Source of the DNA: Lachnospiraceae bacterium
GTDB taxonomy: Bacteria > Bacillota > Clostridia > Lachnospirales > Lachnospiraceae
Direction: 5' to 3'
Assembly (NCBI GenBank): GCA_900168235.1
Contig: FUZG01000006.1
Coordinates: forward strand, 1-64,000
Length of the DNA stretch: 64,000 nucleotides
The notes under the pieces are model-generated. The model saw only the letters and a program-made list of their open reading frames with translations. It searched no databases and had not been told where the DNA came from. Below, piece by piece: positions 15,943-23,991 of this stretch. Each line of letters opens with the position of its first letter. Within the stretch, counting starts at the first letter, position 1. Made by a program: the position numbers and the translations under genes.

Positions 15943-16060
15943 AAAAAATACCTTGATAAGTGCTCCGCATAGCAAGTTGCGCTAGGCTCGAAAATACCTC
16001 GCCAAGCGAACTTACATAGCACGCACTAGGCTCGAAAATACCTCGCCAAGTGCTCCGCAT
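15943..16060 (-). repeat. Dispersed paired-hairpin repeat, family A, best copy (2.5 units)
   Basis: Read on the minus strand. Unit I (16060-16020) has stem GCACT-T-GGC/GCC-T-AGTGC. Unit II (16020-15972) has stem AAGTT-CGCT-T-GGC/GCC-T-AGCG-C-AACTT. Both keep the loop GAGGTATTTTCGA. A third, broken unit (15970-15943) begins GGAGCACTT and merges into the ribosome site region of the YitT-type gene. The 45951-46035 copy shares the same two-unit layout almost base for base. Confidence 0.85.
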
Positions 16061-16065
16061 AAATA

Positions 16066-16094
16066 AATGGTCAGGGATGTTTTCCCTGACCATT
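16066..16094. terminator. Strong hairpin next to repeat A
   Basis: Perfect 12-bp stem AATGGTCAGGGA/TCCCTGACCATT with a 5-base loop, followed by a smaller hairpin CAGTGC/GCACTG. It has no T-run and lies between divergent promoters, so it may be part of the repeat cluster and not a true terminator. Confidence 0.45.
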
Positions 16095-16203
16095 CGTGGA
16101 TCGCAGTGCGTCTGCACTGAATACGAGTACTAATTTATCGTAAATTCTCTGTTTATGCAATCGCCTCTTTAATTATTGTGGTATATATGATAATATTAAA
16201 TAG

Positions 16204-16226
16204 ATTAATTTATTAAATCGATTAAT
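16204..16226. promoter_or_regulatory. Candidate ROK operator upstream of the ROK gene
   Basis: AT-rich site with ATTAAT boxes at 16204-16209 and 16221-16226 around TTATTAAATCG. ROK repressors of the NagC/XylR type bind TTAAT-rich palindromes of this kind. A matching site (TTATTAAAT-2-ATTAATTA) lies at 17599-17625 in front of the sugar operon. A promoter TTTAAT-17-TAATAT sits immediately upstream. Confidence 0.6.
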
Positions 16227-16254
16227 TATTGGACTGCGAAGGGGACAATTATCT

Positions 16255-17451
16255 ATGTTTACGCCGGATCATGGATTTAATCAGGAATATATGCAGGAGC
16301 TCAACAGAGCGCTTTTAATAAAGCTTTTAAGGAAAGAGGGGATCTGTGCACGGACGGTTCTTGCAAAGAAATCGCGGTTAAAACAGGCTACGGTCACTAA
16401 TATCATAAATGATTTTATTGAATGGGGAATCGTCAAGGAAGTGGGATTCCTTGTGGGAAATAAGGGAAGACGGAGTATAGGTATCACGCTGAAGAACGAT
16501 GAGTTTGGCGTGATAGGAATACAGCTCGCGAGAAAATATTTTTCCGTGGGTGTATTTGATCTGTCCGGAAATTCTGTTGATCAGAGTAAGCAGGAAATAG
16601 GATCTGCAGGTACTCCGAAGGATACTATGAAAAAAATTTCAACGGAGATCAGGTCATTTATCGAGAAACATGCAGACAGAAAGATGCTCGCCATAGGAAT
16701 GGCGGTTCCCGGTCCTTTCAGCGTGAAAAAAGGGCGTATTGAGCTCATGACCGGATCAAGCGGATGGAATGATATTTCTATTCAGGATCTGCTTGAAGAG
16801 GAATTTGGGCTTCCTGTTTTTCTTGAAAATGACGCGAACTGCGGTGCACTGGCACAGTACTGGTACAATGACGAGCAGTATGAAAAGGAAGTCATGGTGT
16901 ATATAGCAGCGGGGGCAGGTATCGGCGCGGGTATCATGAATCAGGGTGAACTCGTTGAAGGAACGCTCGGAATGGCAGGAGAGATAGGGCATATGTCTAT
17001 CAATTTCGGAGGTCCCAGATGCGCCTGCGGTAATTTCGGGTGCCTGGAGCTTTACTGCTCAGCGTCTGCGTTTGTAAAGGAAATGAACAGAGTCCTGAAG
17101 CCTGCGGAAGATTATACCTTTGCCGAAGCGAAAGAACTCGTAAAAGAGGGAAATCCTATCGCCATGGAAATTTATTCCAACTGCTGTGATAAACTTGGGG
17201 CGGGGGTAGTAAACGTGATAAATGCCTTTAACCCGGCGGTCGTGGTGATAGGAGATGAGATGTCGCACGTTTCATCAAAAGTAATGTTGGAACGGGTAAA
17301 GAGAGAAGTGAAGATACGTGTACTTCCTGAAGTATATGAGAATATGATAATTTCCATGAGTGTTACAAAGGATTCCATGCTTCATGGGGCTGCTATCGTT
17401 TCACTTCGGGATATTTTTCGTGATCCGAAAAAATATTTTTCTCGCGAGTAA
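16255..17451 (+). CDS. ROK-family transcriptional repressor (NagC/XylR type)
   Basis: 398 residues. The N-terminal winged helix (about 18-75) contains RTVLAKKSRLKQATVTNIINDFIEWG. The C-terminal ROK sugar-kinase-like domain has MAVPGPFS, LENDANCGALAQYWY, AGAGIGAGI and the zinc motif GHMSINFGGPRCACGNFGCLE (C-x-C-x4-C). It probably senses a sugar and represses transcription. The similar candidate operators before this gene and before the operon that starts at 17694 suggest autoregulation and control of that operon. ATG at 16255 follows AAGGGG. It is monocistronic, with a terminator at 17504-17543. Confidence 0.93.
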   Translation: MFTPDHGFNQEYMQELNRALLIKLLRKEGICARTVLAKKSRLKQATVTNIINDFIEWGIVKEVGFLVGNKGRRSIGITLKNDEFGVIGIQLARKYFSVGVFDLSGNSVDQSKQEIGSAGTPKDTMKKISTEIRSFIEKHADRKMLAIGMAVPGPFSVKKGRIELMTGSSGWNDISIQDLLEEEFGLPVFLENDANCGALAQYWYNDEQYEKEVMVYIAAGAGIGAGIMNQGELVEGTLGMAGEIGHMSINFGGPRCACGNFGCLELYCSASAFVKEMNRVLKPAEDYTFAEAKELVKEGNPIAMEIYSNCCDKLGAGVVNVINAFNPAVVVIGDEMSHVSSKVMLERVKREVKIRVLPEVYENMIISMSVTKDSMLHGAAIVSLRDIFRDPKKYFSRE

Positions 17452-17503
17452 TGTAAGTTGTTCTCTTTTTAAAACAAAATTTGTACTTGTACACAGAACA
17501 ATC

Positions 17504-17543
17504 GGGTTGGCTTTGGTCATAATGACGAAAACCAACCCTTTTT
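17504..17543 (+). terminator. Terminator of the ROK gene
   Basis: GGGTTGG/CCAACCC stem with an inner GTCAT/ATGAC pairing and a TTTTTATATT tail, 52 bases after the stop codon and directly before the next promoter. Confidence 0.9.
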
Positions 17544-17564
17544 ATATTAAAAAAGCAAATAATA

Positions 17565-17593
17565 TTGACAAAGAGATTGGGTGTGTCTATTAT
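17565..17593 (+). promoter_or_regulatory. Promoter of the sugar operon
   Basis: TTGACA (17565-17570), exactly 17 bp, TATTAT (17588-17593). It is a near-consensus promoter, and the candidate ROK operator begins only about 6 bases downstream, where a bound repressor would block initiation. Confidence 0.85.
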
Positions 17594-17598
17594 AAACT

Positions 17599-17625
17599 TA
17601 ATTCAATTATTAAATGAATTAATTA
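17599..17625. promoter_or_regulatory. Candidate ROK operator of the sugar operon
   Basis: TTAATTCAATTATTAAAT followed by GAATTAATTAA. It shares TTATTAAAT-2-ATTAATTA with the site at 16204-16226 and overlaps the likely transcription start. A second inverted repeat, TGAAA-5-TTTCA (17652-17666), lies in the leader and could be an RpiR site. Confidence 0.65.
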
Positions 17626-17693
17626 ATAAAACAGCTTTGCAGCTATATGATTGAAAAATACTTTCACAAAGCAGACAGCAAAGGAAAGGATAA

Positions 17694-18524
17694 TTGGAAA
17701 AACAGGTTCTTAAAAATATTAAGCGTCAGATGGATGACATGTTTCTGGCAGAAAGAAAGGTCGCGGATTTTATTCTCGCAAATCCAAATGAGACGGTAGG
17801 GTTAAACGTCTCGGATCTGGCAGAGAAGAGCGGCGCCAGTGATGCGACAGTCATCAGGTTCTGCAAGAGGCTGGGGTATAAAGGCTTCTACCAAATGAAG
17901 CTCGCACTTGCAGAAGAGCTGGGACGGCATCAGATGACAGGGTATACAGACCCGATGGACAATCCAAAGAACGCCGGGGAAGTTATCAAGTGTCTGACCC
18001 GTGATCTATTAAGGATAGCGGATCTCATGGATAACGAAAAAGCCAACCGATGTGCTGAGATGATATGTTCCGCAAAAAAGGTTTATATCATGGCAGTCGG
18101 CAATACGATCCCGGTAGCCATGGATTTTTCTTTCAGGCTTTGCAGGATAGGGATAAATGCAAGGTGTGAACCGATCGTTGAGTACGCAGTTGCAGCTCTT
18201 GCAAACGCAGAAAAAGATGATCTTCTGATAGCAGTTTCACATTCGGGGAGTTCGAAATATGTTATTCAGGCGGTTGAGATCGCGGCACAAAAAAATGTAC
18301 CGGCTATAGCGGTAACGAGTTCCAGCAGTAATCCGTTAGCCCGGGAAGCACTTTTTTCACTTCTTACTACAGTAGATGATCCGTTATTTGGGGAGTACGG
18401 ATCGGCAACTCACATTTATGATCAGGCTGTACTTGACGCGGTGTTGTATCTGGTGTCACAGAAGTTGAAACAGAGCGGTGACATAGGCAATATCGAGGCA
18501 GTACTTGCAGAATACAAAATCTGA
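17694..18524 (+). CDS. MurR/RpiR-family transcriptional regulator
   Basis: 276 residues, starting at TTG 17694 behind AAGGAAAGGA. The N-terminal HTH_6 domain (about 1-80) contains NVSDLAEKSGASDATVIRFCKRLGYKGF, the family hallmark. The SIS domain (about 125-260) binds phosphosugars: VYIMAVGNTIPVAMDF, LIAVSHSGSSKYVI and IAVTSSSSNPLA. It is the first gene of the operon, so it probably senses the phosphorylated intermediate made by the kinases that follow. With the ROK repressor nearby, the operon may answer both to free sugar and to phosphosugar. Confidence 0.92.
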   Translation: MEKQVLKNIKRQMDDMFLAERKVADFILANPNETVGLNVSDLAEKSGASDATVIRFCKRLGYKGFYQMKLALAEELGRHQMTGYTDPMDNPKNAGEVIKCLTRDLLRIADLMDNEKANRCAEMICSAKKVYIMAVGNTIPVAMDFSFRLCRIGINARCEPIVEYAVAALANAEKDDLLIAVSHSGSSKYVIQAVEIAAQKNVPAIAVTSSSSNPLAREALFSLLTTVDDPLFGEYGSATHIYDQAVLDAVLYLVSQKLKQSGDIGNIEAVLAEYKI

Positions 18525-18540
18525 AGGGACAAAATCTGAT

Positions 18541-19866
18541 ATGCCGTACGTTGATCATTATGAGAAGTATCTGAACGAAATTCCGGAAGACATTGAAACT
18601 TGCAGAAAAACAGGACACAGGATCGTATTCGGATATACATCCGATACGGATGTCCTGCTGAAGCTGGATCTCGATGAGGTCAACAAGCTTTTTGAAAAAT
18701 ACGGAAAAGAAGCCAGCGGACGAAATGGTGATGAGACCATAGACTCCATGGAAGACTTCGCTCGGATCATCTCTTACTACATGATGAACGGATTGGGGGG
18801 AGAAGCTGATATCACTGATTTCGATGTGGTTCAGTATCTATTAGATCACTTCAAGCACAGGTTCCTGATGGGAGGGACAGGAGCCCAGGGGGCGGCTGCG
18901 ATGGCATCCGCCGGTATGCCGGTTCTGGCACATATCTCCGATAAAAACAGGATCGTCTGTAACGAAATGAATTACGAAGGACTTGAATCCATAAAGGGAG
19001 GAGTAAGAGTTCCCCTTATGAATATGATGGAAGGAAGCCCTGTATATCACGTGATCTTTTCGTATACGAAAGGCGACAGATTTACTTACAAAGGAAAAGA
19101 ATACGAGGTTCCGGTGGCGAACCGCCTGATCCTCGATTATGACACGATCCACAAAGATATCGTGGTGGATGAAAGCTTTCGGAAGTATCTGGAAGAAAAT
19201 GCAGACCAGATAATCTCCTACAACATCAGCGGTTTTAACGCAGTAGTTGATACGGAACTTGCCGAGTCAAGGATGAAAGAGCTCGCGGAACATTATAAGC
19301 GGGTAAAGAAAGCGAATCCGAACTGCATCATCTACTTTGAAAGTGCTCATTACCTGAATCAGGAAGTGAAGCGGATCGTTTACAGGGAAATATCCAGATA
19401 CGTGGACATCATGGGAATGAATGAGGAAGAGCTGGTAGCTCACGCATCAGAGCTCGGATGTGAGGTTGATAAATCAAGTCTTCCGGATGTGATCCGCGGA
19501 ATGGATGTGGTCATTGATAAGTATCAGATAAACGGAATAATACTTCACACGAAAGATTATTCCATGTATTACGGTACAGAGCTCTGTATCGATGTGAATC
19601 TGGAAAAAGCAATGACCATCGGAAATCTGCTTTCAGGCACAAAAGCAAGAATAGGCAGATACGGAAATCTGGAGGACTGCAGAGAAAGCCTGAAACAGGG
19701 ATTGAGTCCTGAAGGACTGAAATTTGCAGATGAGATTGAAAAAATGAAACTGAACAGAAAGGCTTATCTGGTGCCGTCCAGATACATGGAAAAGCCTGCC
19801 TGCACAATAGGACTTGGGGATACGTTCGTTGCAGGTGTACAGTTTGCATGGGTTAAGAGAGGGTAA
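18541..19866 (+). CDS. ADP-dependent glucokinase/phosphofructokinase-family sugar kinase
   Basis: 441 residues. The fold is of the ribokinase superfamily in its ADP-dependent branch: the length and the C-terminal catalytic motif CTIGLGDTFVAGVQFA, with GxGD carrying the base Asp, match the ADP_PFK_GK family of archaea and animals. A GGTGAQGAAAMA segment and the repeated substrate-domain features agree. Such kinases are uncommon in bacteria. The true phosphoryl donor and sugar are not shown by sequence alone. I set the start at ATG 18541, behind AAGGGA and just after the RpiR stop; an upstream in-frame TTG (18505) would lie inside that gene. FGGY kinase follows after 3 bases. Confidence 0.78.
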   Translation: MPYVDHYEKYLNEIPEDIETCRKTGHRIVFGYTSDTDVLLKLDLDEVNKLFEKYGKEASGRNGDETIDSMEDFARIISYYMMNGLGGEADITDFDVVQYLLDHFKHRFLMGGTGAQGAAAMASAGMPVLAHISDKNRIVCNEMNYEGLESIKGGVRVPLMNMMEGSPVYHVIFSYTKGDRFTYKGKEYEVPVANRLILDYDTIHKDIVVDESFRKYLEENADQIISYNISGFNAVVDTELAESRMKELAEHYKRVKKANPNCIIYFESAHYLNQEVKRIVYREISRYVDIMGMNEEELVAHASELGCEVDKSSLPDVIRGMDVVIDKYQINGIILHTKDYSMYYGTELCIDVNLEKAMTIGNLLSGTKARIGRYGNLEDCRESLKQGLSPEGLKFADEIEKMKLNRKAYLVPSRYMEKPACTIGLGDTFVAGVQFAWVKRG

Positions 19867-19869
19867 TGT

Positions 19870-21378
19870 ATGGGTTGTTATATGGGGGTTGATCTCGGGA
19901 CTTCCAGCATGAAGACCATCATCATTGATGAGTCCGGCAGGGTACTCGGGATTGATTCAGAAAGTTATCAGTTCGCATCGCCTTTTAATAATTACGCAGA
20001 GCAGGAACCGGAGGACTGGTGGAAGGCCTGCGTGATGACTATACGCGGAGCGATGCAGAAGGGCGGACTTAAGGGAGACGATATAAAAGGGATAAGTTTC
20101 TCGGGTCAGATGCACGGACTGGTGACACTGGATAAAGATCTGAAGTCAGTACGACCTACAATTCTTCATTGTGACGCGAGGAGTATAAAACAGATAGACG
20201 AGATAAAAGAGCTCTTTGGAGAAAAAAAAATCCGTGAGCTCATGATGAATCCGGTTTATACAGGGTTTTTACTTCCGTCACTCTTGTGGGTTCGGGAAAA
20301 CGAACCTGAAAATTTTGAAAAAATATCACACGTTTGTCTCCCAAAGGATTACCTGAAAGTAAAGCTCACGGGAGATGTCACATCAGATTATGCGGATGCA
20401 TCCGCAACGCTTGCCTTTGATATAAAAAACGGCAGGTGGTCAAATGAGATCCTTGAAAAAATCGGCTTCCCTATAGAATGGTTCCCTGAATGTTATGAAA
20501 CATGCGATGTTGTGGGAACTGTTACAAGGGAAGCAGCTGAGGAGACGGGCTTATCCCCGGGTACTCCGGTGATCGCCGGAGGCGGAGATCAGGTCATGCA
20601 GCAGATAGGAAACGGAATCACGAAGGTTGGACAGGCATCTGCCAATATTGGTACCAGCGGTCAGGTATCGTTTCAGAGCAGCAGTCCTATACTGAATCCG
20701 CGCCTCAGCACAAACACCTTTATCGGATATAAAAAAGACCACTGGTTCACAATGGGAGCCATCATGAATGCAGGGCTCTGTTTTAAGTGGTTTAACAGTA
20801 TTTTTGAAAAGGTGGATTACGAAGAACTGAATACGGATATTTCAAAAGTAAGTCCGGGGAGCGGCGGAGTGATCTTTCTCCCGTATCTGAACGGAGAGCG
20901 GACGCCGCATCTTGATCCGAACTTGAGCGGAGCGTTTATAGGAGTGAATCTCAGGACCGGAAAACCTCAGCTTGAGAGAGCGGTCATGGAAGGTGTGAGC
21001 TTTGCCATGAACCAGTGCATAGAGGTCTGTGAGGAATTAGGACTCCATGCGGATACCATCATTGCATCAGGAGGCGGCTCTCACAGTATCCCGTGGCTTC
21101 ATATACAGTCTGATATATATAACAGACCGTTGAAAGTGGCTGATACGGATGAACAGGCAGGACTCGGAGCTGCCATCGCAGCGGGAGTCGGTGCAGGAAC
21201 ATTCTGTGATATTGATGAGGGATGTGAAAGAGTGGTCCGGTACAAAGATTTTGAAATCCTTCCGGATGCAAAAAATCACGAGATCTACATGGAGTATTAC
21301 CAGATCTATAAAGAAGCCTTCCATAGATGCTGTGAAACCCTTCATGAGGTGACACTGCTTGGAAGAAAGAAGAGGTGA
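19870..21378 (+). CDS. FGGY-family carbohydrate kinase, xylulokinase-like
   Basis: 502 residues, the family length. N-terminal phosphate loop MGVDLGTSSMKTIIID, FSGQMHGLV, the second-domain motifs GGGDQVMQQIGNGI, YLNGERTPHLDPNLSG and IASGGGSHSIPWL all match xylulokinase. It phosphorylates a ketose, probably D-xylulose or a close relative, with ATP. The neighbouring D-lyxose isomerase-like gene would supply D-xylulose from D-lyxose, which supports that reading. The stop overlaps the GTG that could start the ABC ATPase. Confidence 0.9.
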   Translation: MGCYMGVDLGTSSMKTIIIDESGRVLGIDSESYQFASPFNNYAEQEPEDWWKACVMTIRGAMQKGGLKGDDIKGISFSGQMHGLVTLDKDLKSVRPTILHCDARSIKQIDEIKELFGEKKIRELMMNPVYTGFLLPSLLWVRENEPENFEKISHVCLPKDYLKVKLTGDVTSDYADASATLAFDIKNGRWSNEILEKIGFPIEWFPECYETCDVVGTVTREAAEETGLSPGTPVIAGGGDQVMQQIGNGITKVGQASANIGTSGQVSFQSSSPILNPRLSTNTFIGYKKDHWFTMGAIMNAGLCFKWFNSIFEKVDYEELNTDISKVSPGSGGVIFLPYLNGERTPHLDPNLSGAFIGVNLRTGKPQLERAVMEGVSFAMNQCIEVCEELGLHADTIIASGGGSHSIPWLHIQSDIYNRPLKVADTDEQAGLGAAIAAGVGAGTFCDIDEGCERVVRYKDFEILPDAKNHEIYMEYYQIYKEAFHRCCETLHEVTLLGRKKR

Positions 21379-21383
21379 AAGTT

Positions 21384-22898
21384 TTGAGTAACAGCGAGTA
21401 TATTCTGAACTGCGACGGCATATCGAAGGCTTTCGGCGGAACGCAGGCACTGAAGGATGTCCAGCTTCACGTGAAGCCCGGCGAGGTTCACGCACTGCTG
21501 GGAGAGAACGGAGCAGGAAAATCAACACTGATGAAATGTGTCATAGGTCTTATCAAACAGGATTCCGGAACCATGGAATTTGAGGGAAAACCTTATCAGG
21601 TAAACGGACCTATAGATGCATTGAACAGCGGTATCTCAATGATCCATCAGGAGCTGAATCCTGAGCCGTATCTGACAGTTGCGGAAAGCATTTTCCTGAA
21701 AAGAGAAAACACAAGGGGAATCCTTCTCGATAAGAAAGCGCAGAACAAGAGATGTCAGGAAGTGCTGGATAAATTTGATGTTTCCTACAATGCGACAACG
21801 AAGATGAAGGAGCTCACGCTGGCGCAGGTTCAGATGGTTGAGATCATAAAGGCAGTGTCCTGTGACTCGAGACTTATCATCATGGATGAGCCCACGTCAT
21901 CTCTTGACTCCACAGAAACAGAACAGCTTTTTGAAGTGATCCGTGATCTGAAATCAAAGGGAGTTGCGATCATTTATATCTCACACCGTATGGAAGAGAT
22001 TTTTGAAATCTGCGACCGTGTTTCGGTTTTCAGAAACGGAACCTATGTAGATACGAAGTCCATGGAGGGAGTTACAAGGGATGAACTTATCTCCATGATG
22101 GTAGGACGTGATGTAAAGAGCGTATTTCCGAAGGTTGACTGCAAGATCGGCGAGACGGTGTTCAAGGTTGAAAACCTGTGCGGTGACGCATTTCATGACA
22201 TCAGCTTTGAGGTCCATGCGGGAGAAATACTCGGTATTGCGGGACTCGTAGGATCAGGAAGAAGTGAGACTATGAGAGCGATCTTTGGATTGGATCCTAT
22301 AACATCCGGAAAAATGTACCTGGAAGGAAAGGAGATCACAAATAAGAATCCAAGGTCAGCAATAAAAAAAGGAATCTGTATGGTAAATGAAGACAGAAAG
22401 AACTACGGTCTCTGTCTCCTGCGTTCCATAAGAGAGAATATCTCACTTCCAAATCTTCCTGCGAGACAGAAGGGATTGATACTTAATCAGAAACGTGAAA
22501 AGCAGGAATGTCAGGAAGCTGCTGAGAAACTGACAGTAAAAGCTGCAAGTATCGAACACAACGGTTTCTCACTAAGCGGAGGTAATCAGCAAAAAGTTGT
22601 ACTTGCAAAATGGATACTTGCTAATCCGAAGGTCCTGATCCTTGATGAGCCGACTCGAGGCGTAGACGTCGGCGCAAAGTCTGATATTCATACACTTATG
22701 TGTGAATTTGCAGCAAAAGGAATGGCGATCATCATGATATCGTCGGAACTTCCGGAAGTAATGGGTATGAGTGACCGGATCCTTGTTTATCACGAAGGAA
22801 GGATAAGCGGAACGATACAGCGAAAAGAAATCCTTGATAACCACATTACACAGAAGGACATTCTGGCGATGGAATTTGCACAGCACAATAAGGACTGA
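21384..22898 (+). CDS. CUT2 sugar ABC transporter ATP-binding protein (RbsA/XylG type)
   Basis: About 504 residues with two ABC modules. The first has Walker A GENGAGKST, signature-like LTLAQVQMVEI and Walker B LIIMDEPTSSLD. The second has GLVGSGRSE in place of a canonical P-loop, LSGGNQQKV and VLILDEPTRGVDVG, the usual asymmetry of RbsA/MglA/XylG. It energises import with the permease and binding protein that follow. I prefer TTG 21384, six bases after AGAGGTG; GTG 21375, overlapping the previous stop, is the alternative. Confidence 0.93.
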   Translation: MSNSEYILNCDGISKAFGGTQALKDVQLHVKPGEVHALLGENGAGKSTLMKCVIGLIKQDSGTMEFEGKPYQVNGPIDALNSGISMIHQELNPEPYLTVAESIFLKRENTRGILLDKKAQNKRCQEVLDKFDVSYNATTKMKELTLAQVQMVEIIKAVSCDSRLIIMDEPTSSLDSTETEQLFEVIRDLKSKGVAIIYISHRMEEIFEICDRVSVFRNGTYVDTKSMEGVTRDELISMMVGRDVKSVFPKVDCKIGETVFKVENLCGDAFHDISFEVHAGEILGIAGLVGSGRSETMRAIFGLDPITSGKMYLEGKEITNKNPRSAIKKGICMVNEDRKNYGLCLLRSIRENISLPNLPARQKGLILNQKREKQECQEAAEKLTVKAASIEHNGFSLSGGNQQKVVLAKWILANPKVLILDEPTRGVDVGAKSDIHTLMCEFAAKGMAIIMISSELPEVMGMSDRILVYHEGRISGTIQRKEILDNHITQKDILAMEFAQHNKD

Positions 22899-22915
22899 CA
22901 GGAGGAGAGAGAAAA

Positions 22916-23884
22916 ATGTCGGAAAAGAAAAAGTTTTATCAGACGGACGAGTTCCGTATGTTCATGGGTAAATACGGTATCGGCGTAATCCTGATCTTTA
23001 TGATCTTCGTTATCGCAGTAATGAAGCCCAGATTTATCTACCCGAGCAACATACTGAACGTACTCACACAGATATCGGTAAACTGCCTAATAGCGTATGG
23101 TATGTGTCTCGCCATCACCACCGGAGGAATCGATCTTTCGGTCGGACCGCAGTTAGCGCTGGTATCAGTCCTTCTCGGTCAGTTCATCGTAGTACGCAAC
23201 ATGAATATCGGGCTTTCGATAATACTTGCTCTTGCGGCTACTACATTATTTGGATTCATAAACGGAGTCCTGATAGCGAAGTTCAATATGGCGGCATTCG
23301 TAGTAACGCTTGCGACGCAGCTCGTCATACGATCCATAGCACAGATCATTTCAGATGGTAAGGGAATGTCAATGGCATCCCAGGCATTTAAGGATATCTA
23401 TTCAGGAACACTAATAGGAGTTCCGCTTCCCATCATTTACATGGTAGTAATCTCGGTAATCATGTACATCGTGATGCACTGGACAAAGTTCGGCCGCTAC
23501 GTATTTGCAGTAGGCGGAAATGTAAATGCAGCTATCGCATCCGGTGTGGACGTTTTCTGGACAAAGGCTCTTTGCTATACGATCTCAGGTCTCCTTGCAG
23601 GAATCGCAGGTGTTATCTTCACAAGTAAGACAGGTTCTGCACAGTCAAATATCGGTGTTGCGTATGAGACAGATGCAGTTGCAGCCTGCGTACTTGGCGG
23701 TACTTCATTCGCAGGAGGTATTTCTACAGCACCTGGCGTACTCCTCGGAGCAGTAATCATCGGATGTATCTATAACGGAATGAACTTCTTAAATATCGGT
23801 TCTTACTATCAGTACATGACAAAGGGAATCATCATTATCTTTGCGGTACTCCTTGACATGGTCATCAATAAGAAGAACAGATAA
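22916..23884 (+). CDS. CUT2 sugar ABC transporter permease (RbsC type)
   Basis: 322 residues with eight to ten membrane segments. Family motifs: ITTGGIDLSVGPQLALVSVL, GFINGVLIAKFNMAAFVVTLAT, AVGGNVNAAIASGVDV and CVLGGTSFAGGISTAPGVLLGA. It probably works as a dimer in the membrane. It begins 17 bases after the ATPase gene behind AGGAGG. A 107-base gap before the binding protein may hold a processing or internal promoter site; I see no clear one. Confidence 0.94.
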   Translation: MSEKKKFYQTDEFRMFMGKYGIGVILIFMIFVIAVMKPRFIYPSNILNVLTQISVNCLIAYGMCLAITTGGIDLSVGPQLALVSVLLGQFIVVRNMNIGLSIILALAATTLFGFINGVLIAKFNMAAFVVTLATQLVIRSIAQIISDGKGMSMASQAFKDIYSGTLIGVPLPIIYMVVISVIMYIVMHWTKFGRYVFAVGGNVNAAIASGVDVFWTKALCYTISGLLAGIAGVIFTSKTGSAQSNIGVAYETDAVAACVLGGTSFAGGISTAPGVLLGAVIIGCIYNGMNFLNIGSYYQYMTKGIIIIFAVLLDMVINKKNR

Positions 23885-23991
23885 GCAATATTTTGTACAT
23901 ATATTAACCCGATAATCTGGGACGGTAAGTGAAAAAATACCGGCCAGCTTATAAATCAAACCTATACTAATCATTTTAGGAGGAAGAAAGC

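Noticed and set aside
16066-16094. Terminator for a plus-strand gene before ROK
   Set aside because: No T-run and no gene ends there on the plus strand; kept only as a hairpin of uncertain role.
15932-16117. Upstream extension of the YitT-type gene
   Set aside because: It is translation through repeat A and a hairpin; ATG 15931 has a proper ribosome site and family-like N-terminus.
17652-17666. Catabolite control (cre) site TGAAA-5-TTTCA
   Set aside because: Lacks the CG core of cre; left as a possible RpiR site only.
18505-18540. Earlier TTG start for the ADP-dependent-type kinase
   Set aside because: It lies inside the RpiR gene and has a poorer ribosome site than ATG 18541.
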